64,000 nt of DNA from Winogradskyella psychrotolerans RS-3. GTDB taxonomy: Bacteria; Bacteroidota; Bacteroidia; Flavobacteriales; Flavobacteriaceae. Shown here one piece after another: positions 7,925-16,423 of the stretch; the first letter of the stretch is position 1; each line of letters opens with the position of its first letter. The notes under the pieces are model-generated. The model searched no databases. It was given only the letters and a program-made list of their open reading frames with translations, and was not told the DNA's origin. The stretch spans positions 1 through 64,000 of the forward strand of contig NZ_ATMR01000094.1 of NCBI RefSeq assembly GCF_000427335.1, read 5' to 3'. The translations under genes were made by a program, and so were the position numbers.

Positions 7925-9025
7925 TTATATAGCATCAACAGACCAATTGAAGGCTTCAGCGATTTCTTCATAGACGATTTTACCTTTAACGATATTAAGA
8001 CCTTTTGCTAAGGTTTCATCATTTTTACAAGCGGTTTCCCATCCTTGGTTTGCTAGGCGTAGCACATAAGGCAATGTTACATTAGTTAAAGCTAAAGTTG
8101 ATGTATAGGGTACAGCACCTGGCATATTTGCCACACAATAGTGTACGACATCATCAATAATAAATGTTGGGTCTTCGTGTGTTGTTGCTTTAGTTGTTTC
8201 CATACAACCACCTTGATCGACAGCCACATCTACTAAAACAGTACCTGGACGCATATCTTTAAGCATATCTCTAGTGATTAATTTTGGGGCTTTCGCTCCT
8301 CTCACTAAGACACCTCCAATAATTAAGTCGTGATCTTTTATACGTTTTCTGATATTATATTCGCTTGAAAATTCAGTCACCACGTGGCTAGGCATCACAT
8401 CATTTACATAACGTAATTGTTTCATGTTAATATCCATAACGGTTACCTGAGCACCTAAACCTGCAGCCATTTTTGCGGCTTGAATACCCACGACACCAGC
8501 ACCTAAAATCAATACTTTTCCTGGAGGCACACCTGGAACTCCTCCCAATAATACTCCACGACCTTTAATTGGTTTTTCTAAATATTTTGCCCCTTGCTGA
8601 ATAGCCATTCTTCCGGCAACTTCAGACATTGGAGTTAATAATGGTAAGGAACCATCTTTATCTTCAACGGTTTCATAAGCAATACAAACCGATTCACTTT
8701 TTAGCATGGCTTTAGTTAATGGTTCACTAGATGCAAAGTGAAAATAGGTAAATACAACATGATGTGATTGAATTAAAGGATATTCTTCAGCAATTGGTTC
8801 TTTTACTTTTACAATCATGTCGCTAGAGGTGTAAACGTCTGTTATAGTCTCTAAAACTATAGCGCCAGCATTTATATAATCTAAATCCGAGAACCCACTT
8901 CCAAAACCAGCATCTTTCTGAACATATACAATGTGTTTGTTTTTTGTTAGCTCGAAAACGCCAGATGGTGTCATACCAACTCTGTTTTCATTGTTTTTGA
9001 TTTCCTTTGGAACTCCGATTTTCAT
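7925..9025 (-). CDS. ald: Alanine dehydrogenase
   Basis: A 366-residue NAD-dependent enzyme that interconverts L-alanine with pyruvate and ammonia. The N-terminal domain starts MKIGVPKEIKNNENRVGMTPSG. The Rossmann fold has the glycine-rich turn LILGAGVVGIQAAKMAAGLGA (from about residue 172), and the C-terminal part has PGAVPYTSTLALTNVTLPY, the signature of alanine dehydrogenase and the transhydrogenase alpha subunit. No transhydrogenase membrane part is present, so Ald is the better name. It is transcribed alone, with an empty 347-bp region upstream. Confidence 0.9.
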   Translation of the reverse strand: MKIGVPKEIKNNENRVGMTPSGVFELTKNKHIVYVQKDAGFGSGFSDLDYINAGAIVLETITDVYTSSDMIVKVKEPIAEEYPLIQSHHVVFTYFHFASSEPLTKAMLKSESVCIAYETVEDKDGSLPLLTPMSEVAGRMAIQQGAKYLEKPIKGRGVLLGGVPGVPPGKVLILGAGVVGIQAAKMAAGLGAQVTVMDINMKQLRYVNDVMPSHVVTEFSSEYNIRKRIKDHDLIIGGVLVRGAKAPKLITRDMLKDMRPGTVLVDVAVDQGGCMETTKATTHEDPTFIIDDVVHYCVANMPGAVPYTSTLALTNVTLPYVLRLANQGWETACKNDETLAKGLNIVKGKIVYEEIAEAFNWSVDAI

Positions 9026-9372
9026 TTGTTTTTTAAATTTAATAAATCTGTCAAATGGAATTCGCTAATTAAATTATCGATTAGATTCAATTTTTTAATT
9101 AAGCTCATTTCATAGGTTTTGTAGATTTTGAGATTAATATGAGTAAGAAAGTACCATCAAAAAAACTAGTTGTGCAAATTTTAATATAACGATGATTTTA
9201 TTTTTATGAAATCAGTATTATGAAGCTTTAATTTTGAAAACTCTTAAAAATCGAGTTGTCTTTGGGAGCAATATGATATTGGGATAATAATAGAAATTTT
9301 TGAGGAAGTGGTGTTGTGATTATTGATGCTCTAAACAATATTACAAATAAAAATAGGGTTAAAGCTGAGGCA
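9026..9372. other. Gene-free A/T-rich gap upstream of ald
   Basis: 347 bp between the 142-residue protein gene and ald, both on the minus strand. It must hold the ald promoter, but I see no perfect TAnnTTTG box. Only a 16-codon plus-strand frame near 9138 shows up, which I do not consider a gene. No hairpin with a T-run is evident. Confidence 0.5.
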
Positions 9373-9801
9373 TTAATAATCATACAGTGTTAAAGACACT
9401 TTAGAAACCTTCTCATTACTAAACTCAATATAGAGATGTTCTACTTGGTCGCTGTTAAATTGTGGCGCTAAGCCAAGTTCATATAATATGATGTCTTTAG
9501 TTAAAATATAACTTGGCTGACCTAAGCGTTTTATAACATTGGGTTTCGATTTGTTCAATAAAACACGAGAGTCAATAAGATCATCTACAATTTTATGACG
9601 CGTCATGGGTTGTGTTTGCCACTGTTTTTCGGTAAATCGTTCTTCAAAAAAGAAATGTATAGAGGTGCTAATTATAAATGCAGAAAAGAGTATTAGACCA
9701 ATTTGATTGACCTGATTATTACGAAAATCAAAATAATCCTTTAACTGCTTAGGCTTCTTTCTTGGTGTTGGTTTCTCTAAAGATGGTTTATCTGAAATCA
9801 T
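9373..9801 (-). CDS. Membrane-anchored hypothetical protein, 142 residues
   Basis: I do not recognise this protein with confidence. A basic, proline-rich N-terminus (residues 1-25) precedes one membrane helix (about residues 34-50, QIGLILFSAFIISTSIHFF), and the rest is probably outside the cytoplasm. The segment SRVLLNKSKPNVIKRLGQPSYI loosely resembles the 'G-x-P' repeat of BamE/SmpA-like small lipoproteins. It begins 4 bp after the repaired stop of the PdaC-like gene, so it is probably translated with it downstream of leuS. Confidence 0.6.
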   Translation of the reverse strand: MISDKPSLEKPTPRKKPKQLKDYFDFRNNQVNQIGLILFSAFIISTSIHFFFEERFTEKQWQTQPMTRHKIVDDLIDSRVLLNKSKPNVIKRLGQPSYILTKDIILYELGLAPQFNSDQVEHLYIEFSNEKVSKVSLTLYDY

Positions 9802-9805
9802 AAGG

Positions 9806-10776
9806 CTAGGCTTTGGTGAGTTCAGAATAACTTAAAAAATAATTTTCTTCGCATGGTGTTAAAGCGTGCGGATAACTAGGAATAAGTAGTACACCTTCGG
9901 GTGTTAAATTCCATGTTTTGTATTGCCAATAGCTGTCGTCAACAAAGGTTTCGCATTCTTCCTGTAGATCAGCTTCCGTATTATCATATTTGGTTTTAAC
10001 TTTTGAAAGAAATCAACCTTCGGAAATAACGATTCAATCTTCTCAATAACTTCTAAGGTTTCAAGGTTAAAATTATAAGCAATATTGCCATGAGAAGGAT
10101 GCGCGCCACCACAATAGACGCTGTAATATTTTAAATAACTTATAAATTTACTATCGACGAGGTTGATGTCGTATGAAATTTCGAACCAAGAATTACAATC
10201 TAAATTATCTTTGGCATCTTCCAAATGAATAGCATCTAAAATAGGATTAAAAACCGTACGTTGTTCTTTTGAAAATCCGTTGCCTAATCTAAATAAGGGG
10301 AGCTTAGAATATTTTTCATGAAACCAAACTAACTGTTTGTCCTTGTAATTAACGATACTATCTTTAATAAATGTCAGTTTAGGATTTCTGAATTCCTCTA
10401 AGGGCTCTTCTTCTGTTTCAGTTAAAATAACATAATAGGTTTCCTCTTTTAAAGTAAGATGTCCAATAAGTTGGTTGCCATTTTTAGTTAATTGAAAAAC
10501 TTCATCAGCATCACTAACTCTGTCAGGACTGAAATAATAACCATCAATTAAAGTGATAGATTCATCATTATAGCGTCCTCTTAGAGGAATGCTAATCAAT
10601 TTAGAATCGTAAAAATAATAACCTTCTAATTCGCCAGAAGTGGAGTCGTTATCATGTGGATAACTACTAAGTTCTAAATGAATAGGATAGTTGGAAACCG
10701 TGCCAACATAACTTTGAGACCAACTTATAATTGGCAACAAAGTTATGATGATATGTTTTAGAAGTTTACCCAACAA
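9806..10776 (-). pseudogene. Secreted PdaC/DUF3298-like protein with a 1-bp frameshift
   Basis: The uninterrupted frame codes 290 residues with a signal peptide (LLKHIIITLLPIISWSQS) and a C-terminal domain of the DUF3298/PdaC type (ISYDINLVDSKFISY, YSVYCGGAHPSH). After KLKP the frame changes. One missing A between about 9986 and 9997 would continue it as YDNTEADLQEECETFVDD and TPEGVLLIPSYPHALTPCEE, ending at 9806, the expected end of this domain. There is no ATG: the start is a TTG (10776 or 10773) overlapping the leuS stop by about 10 bp. The frameshift may be a sequencing error. Confidence 0.72.
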
Positions 10777-13700
10777 TATTTACAATCTTACCTGGAACAA
10801 CAATTACTTTTTTAGGTGTTCTGCCATCTAATTGTGCTATGGTTTTTTCGTGAGCCATAACGGTTTTTTCAATATCGTCTTTACTCATATCCATTGGTAA
10901 TTCTAGTGTAAAACGCATTTTACCGTTAAAAGAAATGGGATATTTTTTACTGCTTTCGACTAAGTGACTGCCATCAAATATTGGGAATTGAACTGTTGAT
11001 ATCGAATTGGCATTACCTAATTGCGACCATAATTCTTCAGCGATATGCGGAGCATAAGGAGAAATTAAAATCAATAAAGGTTCTAAAATGTCTTTGCTTG
11101 TACACTTCTGAGCTGTTAATTCATTTACAGCAATCATAAAAGTAGAAACCGAGGTATTAAAAGAGAAATTCTCAATGTCTTCTTCAACCTTTTTAATCGT
11201 TTTATGCAATGTTTTTAAGTTATCTGCAGTCGGTTGTGCATTATTAACTTTTAGGCCATCATCACCAACATATAATTTCCATAGTTTTTTAAGGAAATTA
11301 TGGACTCCTGTAATACCAGCGGTATTCCAAGGTTTGTATTGCTCTAATGGTCCTAAGAACATTTCATAGAGTCTTAAACTGTCTGCACCGTAATCTTCTA
11401 CAATTTGGTCAGGATTAACCACATTGTATTTAGATTTTGACATTTTTTCTACTTCGCGAGTTACTTTATAAATACCTGCATTATTGGTGATGAAAACTGC
11501 ATCCTGATAATCCTTGTAACGAATATCTGATATAAAAGAATTGATATCTAATTCATTTGTGCTTGGATTAATTAGGTTAACGTCAACATTCTTACCATGA
11601 GCTAATCCATCAGAATAATTAAGTAGTTTTATTTCAAAGTTAGAATCACTCGATCCTGAAGAAAAATTATTAGTGATTTCATCAATAGCTTTATAAACTA
11701 ATGCTTGGGTTGTATTACCAGGACTATTTATCAAATTAAATTCAATAATATAATCCTTAACTGGTTCAATTTTAGTTTCACTAATAATCTTACCTGATTC
11801 GTCTTTTTCAATTACCTGCAACTCCATTTCTATTTTTATTGAATAGAAAAAAGCACTAGTCCCAAGTATCATTCCTTGGTTAATCAACTTTTTAAAAGGC
11901 TCTTCAACATTTACAAAACCGCGATCTTTCAATAATTTCACCCAGAAACGCGAGTAAAGTAGGTGACCTGTAGCATGTTCGCTACCACCAATGTATAAAT
12001 CTACATTTTCCCAATACTTCAATGCATCTTCGCTAGCAAAAACACCATCTCTATTAGCCGCATCTTCCATGTAGCGGAAGAAATACCAAGAACTACCTGC
12101 CCAACCCGGCATGGTATTCAATTCTAAAGGGAAAACCGTTTTATGATCTATCAACTGATTACTGACCACTGAAGACTGATTTACGTCCCAAGCCCAAACA
12201 TCTGCACGTCCTAAAGGTGGCTCACCTTCTTCGGTTGGTAAGTATTTTTCAACTTCTGGCAACACAATTGGCAAATGTGCCTTATCTATCATTTGAGGCA
12301 TTCCGTTAACGTAATATACTGGGAATGGTTCTCCCCAATACCGTTGTCTAGAGAAAACGGCATCACGCAAACGGTAATTGGTTTTGCCTTCGCCTTGTCC
12401 TAATTGCTCTAATTGATAAATAGCGAGTTTAGACGCTTTTTTATAATTCATGCCGTTAAGGAAATCACTATTTGTAATTTTTACGTTGTCTTTAGAGGCA
12501 TAAGCTTCTTCAGAAATATCGGCACCTTCAAATATATTTGGAATGGCAATATCAAAATGCTTCGCAAAATCGTAATCACGTTGATCTCCACAAGGAACCG
12601 CCATAACGGCACCTGTTCCGTAGCTTGCTAACACGTAATCGCCAATCCAGATTGGAATAGGTTCTTTAGAAAATGGGTGTTCAGCATAAGCACCTGTAAA
12701 GACTCCAGATATGGTTTTTACATCTGCCATACGATCGCGTTCGCTACGTTTCGCTGTTTTATCTATGTAAGCTTCAACGGCTTCTTTTTGTTCTGCTGTT
12801 GTAATTTGTGATACTAACTCGTGTTCTGGTGCTAGTGTCATAAATGAGACTCCAAAAATAGTATCTGGTCTTGTGGTAAAGACGTCGATTTTGTGAGACG
12901 TCTCGACTGCGCTCGACGAGACAGCAGGAATAACATTGAATGTTACCGAAGCTCCAACGGATTTACCAATCCAGTTTTTTTGAATATCTTTTAATGCATC
13001 GGTCCAATCAATGGTATCTAAACCTTGTAGTAAGCGTTCCGCATAAGCTGAAATTCGCATACTCCATTGGGTCATTTTTTTACGCACTACAGAATGGCCG
13101 CCACGTTCTGAAACTCCATTAACTATTTCGTCATTAGCTAAAACGGTTCCTAATGCTGGGCACCAGTTCACTTCCGTTTCGGCTAAATACGTTAATCTAT
13201 ATTTTAAAAGGATGTCTTGTTGTTGTTCTGATGAATAGTTATTCCAGTCTTCAGATGTAAATGATTCAATATTTTCATCACAAGCGGCATTTACCGTTGC
13301 ATTACCTTTTGCAGCAAATTTTTCAACTAAAGTATCAATATGCTCAGCTTTGTTTGAATCGTTGTTGTACCAAGATTCAAATAATTGAATAAAAATCCAC
13401 TGTGTCCATTTATAATATTCAGGATTTGAGGTACGCACTTCACGACTCCAATCGAAAGAAAATCCAATTTGATCTAACTGACGACGATACGTTTTTATAT
13501 TCGCCTCTGTAGTTATCGCAGGATGCTGACCTGTTTGAATAGCATACTGTTCTGCGGGCAAACCAAAAGAGTCATACCCTTGTGGATGTAAGACATTAAA
13601 ACCTTTGTGACGTTTATAACGCGCATAGATATCACTAGCAATATAACCTAATGGGTGGCCAACGTGCAAACCTGCTCCAGATGGATAAGGAAACATATCT

Positions 13701-13807
13701 AACACGTAGTATTTTGGTTTGTCACTTGTGTTAGAAGCTTTAAATGTTTGGTTTTTTGCCCAGTAGTCTTGCCACTTTTTTTCTATGGCGTTGAAATTGT
13801 ATGTCAT
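10766..13807 (-). CDS. leuS: Leucyl-tRNA synthetase with an enlarged insert before KMSKS
   Basis: A class I aminoacyl-tRNA synthetase charging tRNA-Leu. It has the HIGH-type motif HVGH in PYPSGAGLHVGHPLGY, the CP1 editing domain (VFTTRPDT), the LYIGGSEHATGHLLYSRFW zinc-region motif and KMSKS in VEKMSKSKYNVVNPDQI. I set the start at MTYNFNAIEKKWQ (13807) rather than an upstream in-frame ATG at 13828, because this is the family N-terminus. The protein is 1013 residues. The segment between QGMILGTSAF and the KMSKS loop (about 11450-11870) is clearly longer than in the relatives I recall. A copy of a dispersed repeat lies in frame at 12895-12922. Confidence 0.94.
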   Translation of the reverse strand: MTYNFNAIEKKWQDYWAKNQTFKASNTSDKPKYYVLDMFPYPSGAGLHVGHPLGYIASDIYARYKRHKGFNVLHPQGYDSFGLPAEQYAIQTGQHPAITTEANIKTYRRQLDQIGFSFDWSREVRTSNPEYYKWTQWIFIQLFESWYNNDSNKAEHIDTLVEKFAAKGNATVNAACDENIESFTSEDWNNYSSEQQQDILLKYRLTYLAETEVNWCPALGTVLANDEIVNGVSERGGHSVVRKKMTQWSMRISAYAERLLQGLDTIDWTDALKDIQKNWIGKSVGASVTFNVIPAVSSSAVETSHKIDVFTTRPDTIFGVSFMTLAPEHELVSQITTAEQKEAVEAYIDKTAKRSERDRMADVKTISGVFTGAYAEHPFSKEPIPIWIGDYVLASYGTGAVMAVPCGDQRDYDFAKHFDIAIPNIFEGADISEEAYASKDNVKITNSDFLNGMNYKKASKLAIYQLEQLGQGEGKTNYRLRDAVFSRQRYWGEPFPVYYVNGMPQMIDKAHLPIVLPEVEKYLPTEEGEPPLGRADVWAWDVNQSSVVSNQLIDHKTVFPLELNTMPGWAGSSWYFFRYMEDAANRDGVFASEDALKYWENVDLYIGGSEHATGHLLYSRFWVKLLKDRGFVNVEEPFKKLINQGMILGTSAFFYSIKIEMELQVIEKDESGKIISETKIEPVKDYIIEFNLINSPGNTTQALVYKAIDEITNNFSSGSSDSNFEIKLLNYSDGLAHGKNVDVNLINPSTNELDINSFISDIRYKDYQDAVFITNNAGIYKVTREVEKMSKSKYNVVNPDQIVEDYGADSLRLYEMFLGPLEQYKPWNTAGITGVHNFLKKLWKLYVGDDGLKVNNAQPTADNLKTLHKTIKKVEEDIENFSFNTSVSTFMIAVNELTAQKCTSKDILEPLLILISPYAPHIAEELWSQLGNANSISTVQFPIFDGSHLVESSKKYPISFNGKMRFTLELPMDMSKDDIEKTVMAHEKTIAQLDGRTPKKVIVVPGKIVNIVG
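12895..12922. repeat. Dispersed palindromic repeat inside leuS
   Basis: GAGACGTCTCGACTGCGCTC followed by GACGAGAC. The core TCGACTGCGCTC matches elements at 24815-24833, 25854-25969 and 61415-61429. Here it is read in frame in the editing domain of LeuRS, coding for VSSSAVETS just before KIDVFTTRPDT. Confidence 0.65.
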
Positions 13808-13824
13808 ATTAGTTGTCTTTTCAT

Positions 13825-13888
13825 GCAAAGGCGCAGAGTCGCAAAGTATATCTTTATGAAAGTTTTCTTTGCGTCTTAGCGCCTTTGC
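13825..13888. repeat. Inverted repeat between leuS and ftsX
   Basis: Arms at 13825-13846 (GCAAAGGCGCAGAGTCGCAAAG split as 20+2 bases) and 13867-13888 are inverted copies with 19 of 22 positions paired around a 20-bp loop. The core GCAAAGGCGC...CGCAAAG is a REP-like palindrome of a type I recall in other bacterial intergenic regions. It lies between two divergent start codons, without a T-run. Confidence 0.7.
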
Positions 13889-14013
13889 GCGAATTTGCCT
13901 TTACTTTAAAGCGCAAATTTAAACCTATTACAACACAATTAAAAACTAAACGTTGTATTGTTCAACATAAGCAAATTCTTTATTATTTTTACAGCATAAA
14001 TCCACATTCATTT

Positions 14014-14892
14014 ATGGCATCATCTTTTGACAAGTATCAAAAACGTAAATTGATATCATCTTACATCTCTGTAGTGATAAGTATCGCTTTGGTTTTGTTT
14101 CTTTTAGGCTGTTTAGGTCTTTTAGTTATCAATTCTAAAAAAGTGGCTGATCACTTTAAAGAGCAAGTGGTTATGACCATTTATTTAAATGACACAGCAA
14201 AAGAGGTTGAAGTCAATCAGCTAAAGAAAAGTTTAGCGATGGCAGATTATACCAAAGATGCGCTTTACGTATCTAAAGAAGAAGCTGCTGAATTTATGAA
14301 AGCAGAAACAGGTGAAGACTTTATGGATTTTGTGGGTTACAATCCTTTAAAGAATTCGATTGATGTACACTTAAAAGCCGATTTTGTAACGACAGAACAA
14401 TTAACAGAAATCACGGAAGATCTTTCTAATAAAGCATTTATTGAAGAAATAAGATACGATAATGATTTAGTGGAACTGATGAATGATAACGTTAAAAAAA
14501 TCACCTTTTGGGTATTAATTATTAGTGGTTTATTTACGTTAATTGCGGTGTTATTAATTAATAGTTCTATTCGTTTAGCGGTGTATTCTAAGCGCTTTAT
14601 TATAAAAACCATGCAGATGGTTGGGGCGACGAAAAGCTTTATTCGAAGACCTTTTATTTGGAAAAGTGTGCAATTAGGAATCATAGGTGCTTTAGTTGCA
14701 TTAGCAGGAATGGCGGTCGTTTTATACTATTTAGATATTACATTCCCAGAATTAGAATTACTGAAAAACACCGTATTGATTGCAGGTCTGTTTGTTGGTA
14801 TTTTCGTTTTAGGTATTCTAATTACTTGGATTAGTACATTTATCGCAACGCAACGTTTCTTAAACTTGAAAACGGATCATTTGTATTACTAA
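14014..14892 (+). CDS. ftsX: Cell division protein FtsX
   Basis: A 292-residue ABC-transporter-type membrane protein. One helix near residues 19-42 is followed by a periplasmic extracellular domain (about residues 45-160) and three C-terminal helices, with LINSSIRLAVYSKRFIIKTMQMVGA as the characteristic FtsX loop. FtsX pairs with FtsE to activate cell-wall hydrolases at division. I set the start at MASSFDKYQKRK (14014); an open frame runs 200 bp further upstream but crosses the inverted repeat. It is followed by DUF3098, and after the inserted sugar locus by uppP and truB. Confidence 0.93.
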   Translation: MASSFDKYQKRKLISSYISVVISIALVLFLLGCLGLLVINSKKVADHFKEQVVMTIYLNDTAKEVEVNQLKKSLAMADYTKDALYVSKEEAAEFMKAETGEDFMDFVGYNPLKNSIDVHLKADFVTTEQLTEITEDLSNKAFIEEIRYDNDLVELMNDNVKKITFWVLIISGLFTLIAVLLINSSIRLAVYSKRFIIKTMQMVGATKSFIRRPFIWKSVQLGIIGALVALAGMAVVLYYLDITFPELELLKNTVLIAGLFVGIFVLGILITWISTFIATQRFLNLKTDHLYY

Positions 14893-15031
14893 TTCGGTGA
14901 CTTAACGTTGAATATTAAGACTATTTAATAAATCTTTGTAATATTGAAGTGTTAGGAAAATACTAATCTGAAGTCATATTAATAAATAAATCTGTTACTT
15001 TGCAACGGATTAAAGCATAGCTCAAAAAACC

Positions 15032-15286
15032 ATGGGAGAACAAAAACGTAAGGAAGATTCTAAATCTGAATTTATCTTCGGAAAGAAAAACTATAAATTC
15101 TTATTTATAGGTTTAGCATTTATTGTTATTGGTTTTATACTAATGTCAGGAGGTGGTAGTGACGATCCTAATGTTTTTGATGAGTCTATTTTTAGTTGGA
15201 GACGTATTCGTTTAGCACCAACGCTTGTCTTAATTGGCTTTGGTATTCAGGTTTATGCTATTCTTTTAAACCCAAATAAGAAATAA
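15032..15286 (+). CDS. DUF3098 family small membrane protein
   Basis: An 84-residue protein with a charged N-terminus, two hydrophobic helices (about residues 25-40 and 61-78) and the family motif FGKKNYKFLFIGLAFIVIGF. DUF3098 proteins are found mostly in Bacteroidota; I recall the gene next to ftsX and uppP, and the function is unknown. Its stop codon is only 3 bp from the stop codon of the convergent glycerate kinase gene, marking one edge of the inserted sugar locus. Confidence 0.88.
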   Translation: MGEQKRKEDSKSEFIFGKKNYKFLFIGLAFIVIGFILMSGGGSDDPNVFDESIFSWRRIRLAPTLVLIGFGIQVYAILLNPNKK

Positions 15287-15289
15287 TTT

Positions 15290-16414
15290 TTATTGATTTA
15301 TAAAATCACTAAACTCATTAGTAATTTGCTTTAAATAGATGGTTGTATTTGATAATGCATCTTCTAAGTTTTTGGCTTTAGTAATTATAGCGTCACTATA
15401 AGCGATTCCCATTTCATTGAGTTCTGCAGGAGTTACATCAATACTACCACAAAAAGCAGCTACTTTTATATGGTTTTCTTTTGCGGAAGTTAAGACTCCG
15501 CTTAATGTTTTTCCAGATAAGGTTTGATGATCTAATTTGCCTTCGCCTGTAATAATCCAGTCTGCATTTTTAATTTTAGTATCAAAATCTGCAATCTGTT
15601 TTATAAGATTAATACCAGGAAGAAGTTCGCCGTTTAAAAAAGCGATAGCACCTGCTCCCATTCCTCCAGCAGCACCAGCACCTTCAATATTTTGAGTTGT
15701 AAGATTAAAATGCTGATCTAATACTTTAGAGAAATTACGTAAACCTGTATCCAAATAATTAATATCAGCTTCAGTTGCTCCTTTTTGGTTGGCATAAATA
15801 TGAGCCGCTCCGTTAGGTCCGTAAAGTGGGTTTGTAACATCGCAAGCGATTTGAAATTTAATAGATTTTAACCTTTTATCTACAAGCGTATCATCAATTT
15901 TACAAATAGTAATGAGCGCGCTACCAATTGGCTTTACTTCGTTGTTCTCTTGGTCTAAGAAACGATAGCCTAAGGCATTTGCCATACCAATACCACAATC
16001 GTTTGTTGCACTTCCTCCAATACCTAAAATAATATGCTGAGCACCTTTATCTATAGCTTTAAGAATTAACTCGCCAGTACCAAAAGTGGTGGTGTGCATG
16101 CAATTTTGATCTTTAGGTTGCAACAGTTTCATGCCAGACGCTTCAGCCATTTCAATAAATGCAATTTTAGAAGCTTTAGCATATAAAAAAGTTGCTTCAA
16201 CAGTTTTAAATATAGGATTGGTAACATTAACGTGAATGATCTCTCCTTTTAAATAATAGTTGACTACTTCAATAGTGCCATCTCCACCATCTGCCAATGG
16301 TACGATTATTACTTTGGCTTTTAATGATGTTGTTAAAATGGGAGCAATGATATTACAAAACTCGAGTCCTGTTAACGAACCTTTATACTTGTCTGGTGCT
16401 AAAATAATTTTCAT
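15290..16414 (-). CDS. Glycerate 2-kinase (class I)
   Basis: A 374-residue ATP-dependent glycerate kinase (GarK/GlxK family). It starts MKIILAPDKYKGSLT, with VPLADGGDGT near residue 39, HTTTFGTGELI, ILGIGGSATNDCGIGMANALG (about residue 130) and WIITGEGKLDHQTLSGKT (about residue 286), all conserved class I motifs. The product is expected to be 2-phosphoglycerate, which enters lower glycolysis. It is the last gene of a minus-strand operon that includes a predicted glycosyl-glycerate hydrolase, which would supply its substrate, and lies 9 bp after the symporter gene. Confidence 0.93.
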   Translation of the reverse strand: MKIILAPDKYKGSLTGLEFCNIIAPILTTSLKAKVIIVPLADGGDGTIEVVNYYLKGEIIHVNVTNPIFKTVEATFLYAKASKIAFIEMAEASGMKLLQPKDQNCMHTTTFGTGELILKAIDKGAQHIILGIGGSATNDCGIGMANALGYRFLDQENNEVKPIGSALITICKIDDTLVDKRLKSIKFQIACDVTNPLYGPNGAAHIYANQKGATEADINYLDTGLRNFSKVLDQHFNLTTQNIEGAGAAGGMGAGAIAFLNGELLPGINLIKQIADFDTKIKNADWIITGEGKLDHQTLSGKTLSGVLTSAKENHIKVAAFCGSIDVTPAELNEMGIAYSDAIITKAKNLEDALSNTTIYLKQITNEFSDFINQ

Positions 16415-16423
16415 GCAATAAAT

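Noticed and set aside
9138..9188. 16-codon plus-strand frame in the gap upstream of ald
   Set aside because: Too short, no terminator or promoter, and no composition signal.
13813..14013. Long N-terminal extension of FtsX
   Set aside because: The frame is open but crosses the inverted repeat and lacks FtsX similarity; the family N-terminus begins at 14014.
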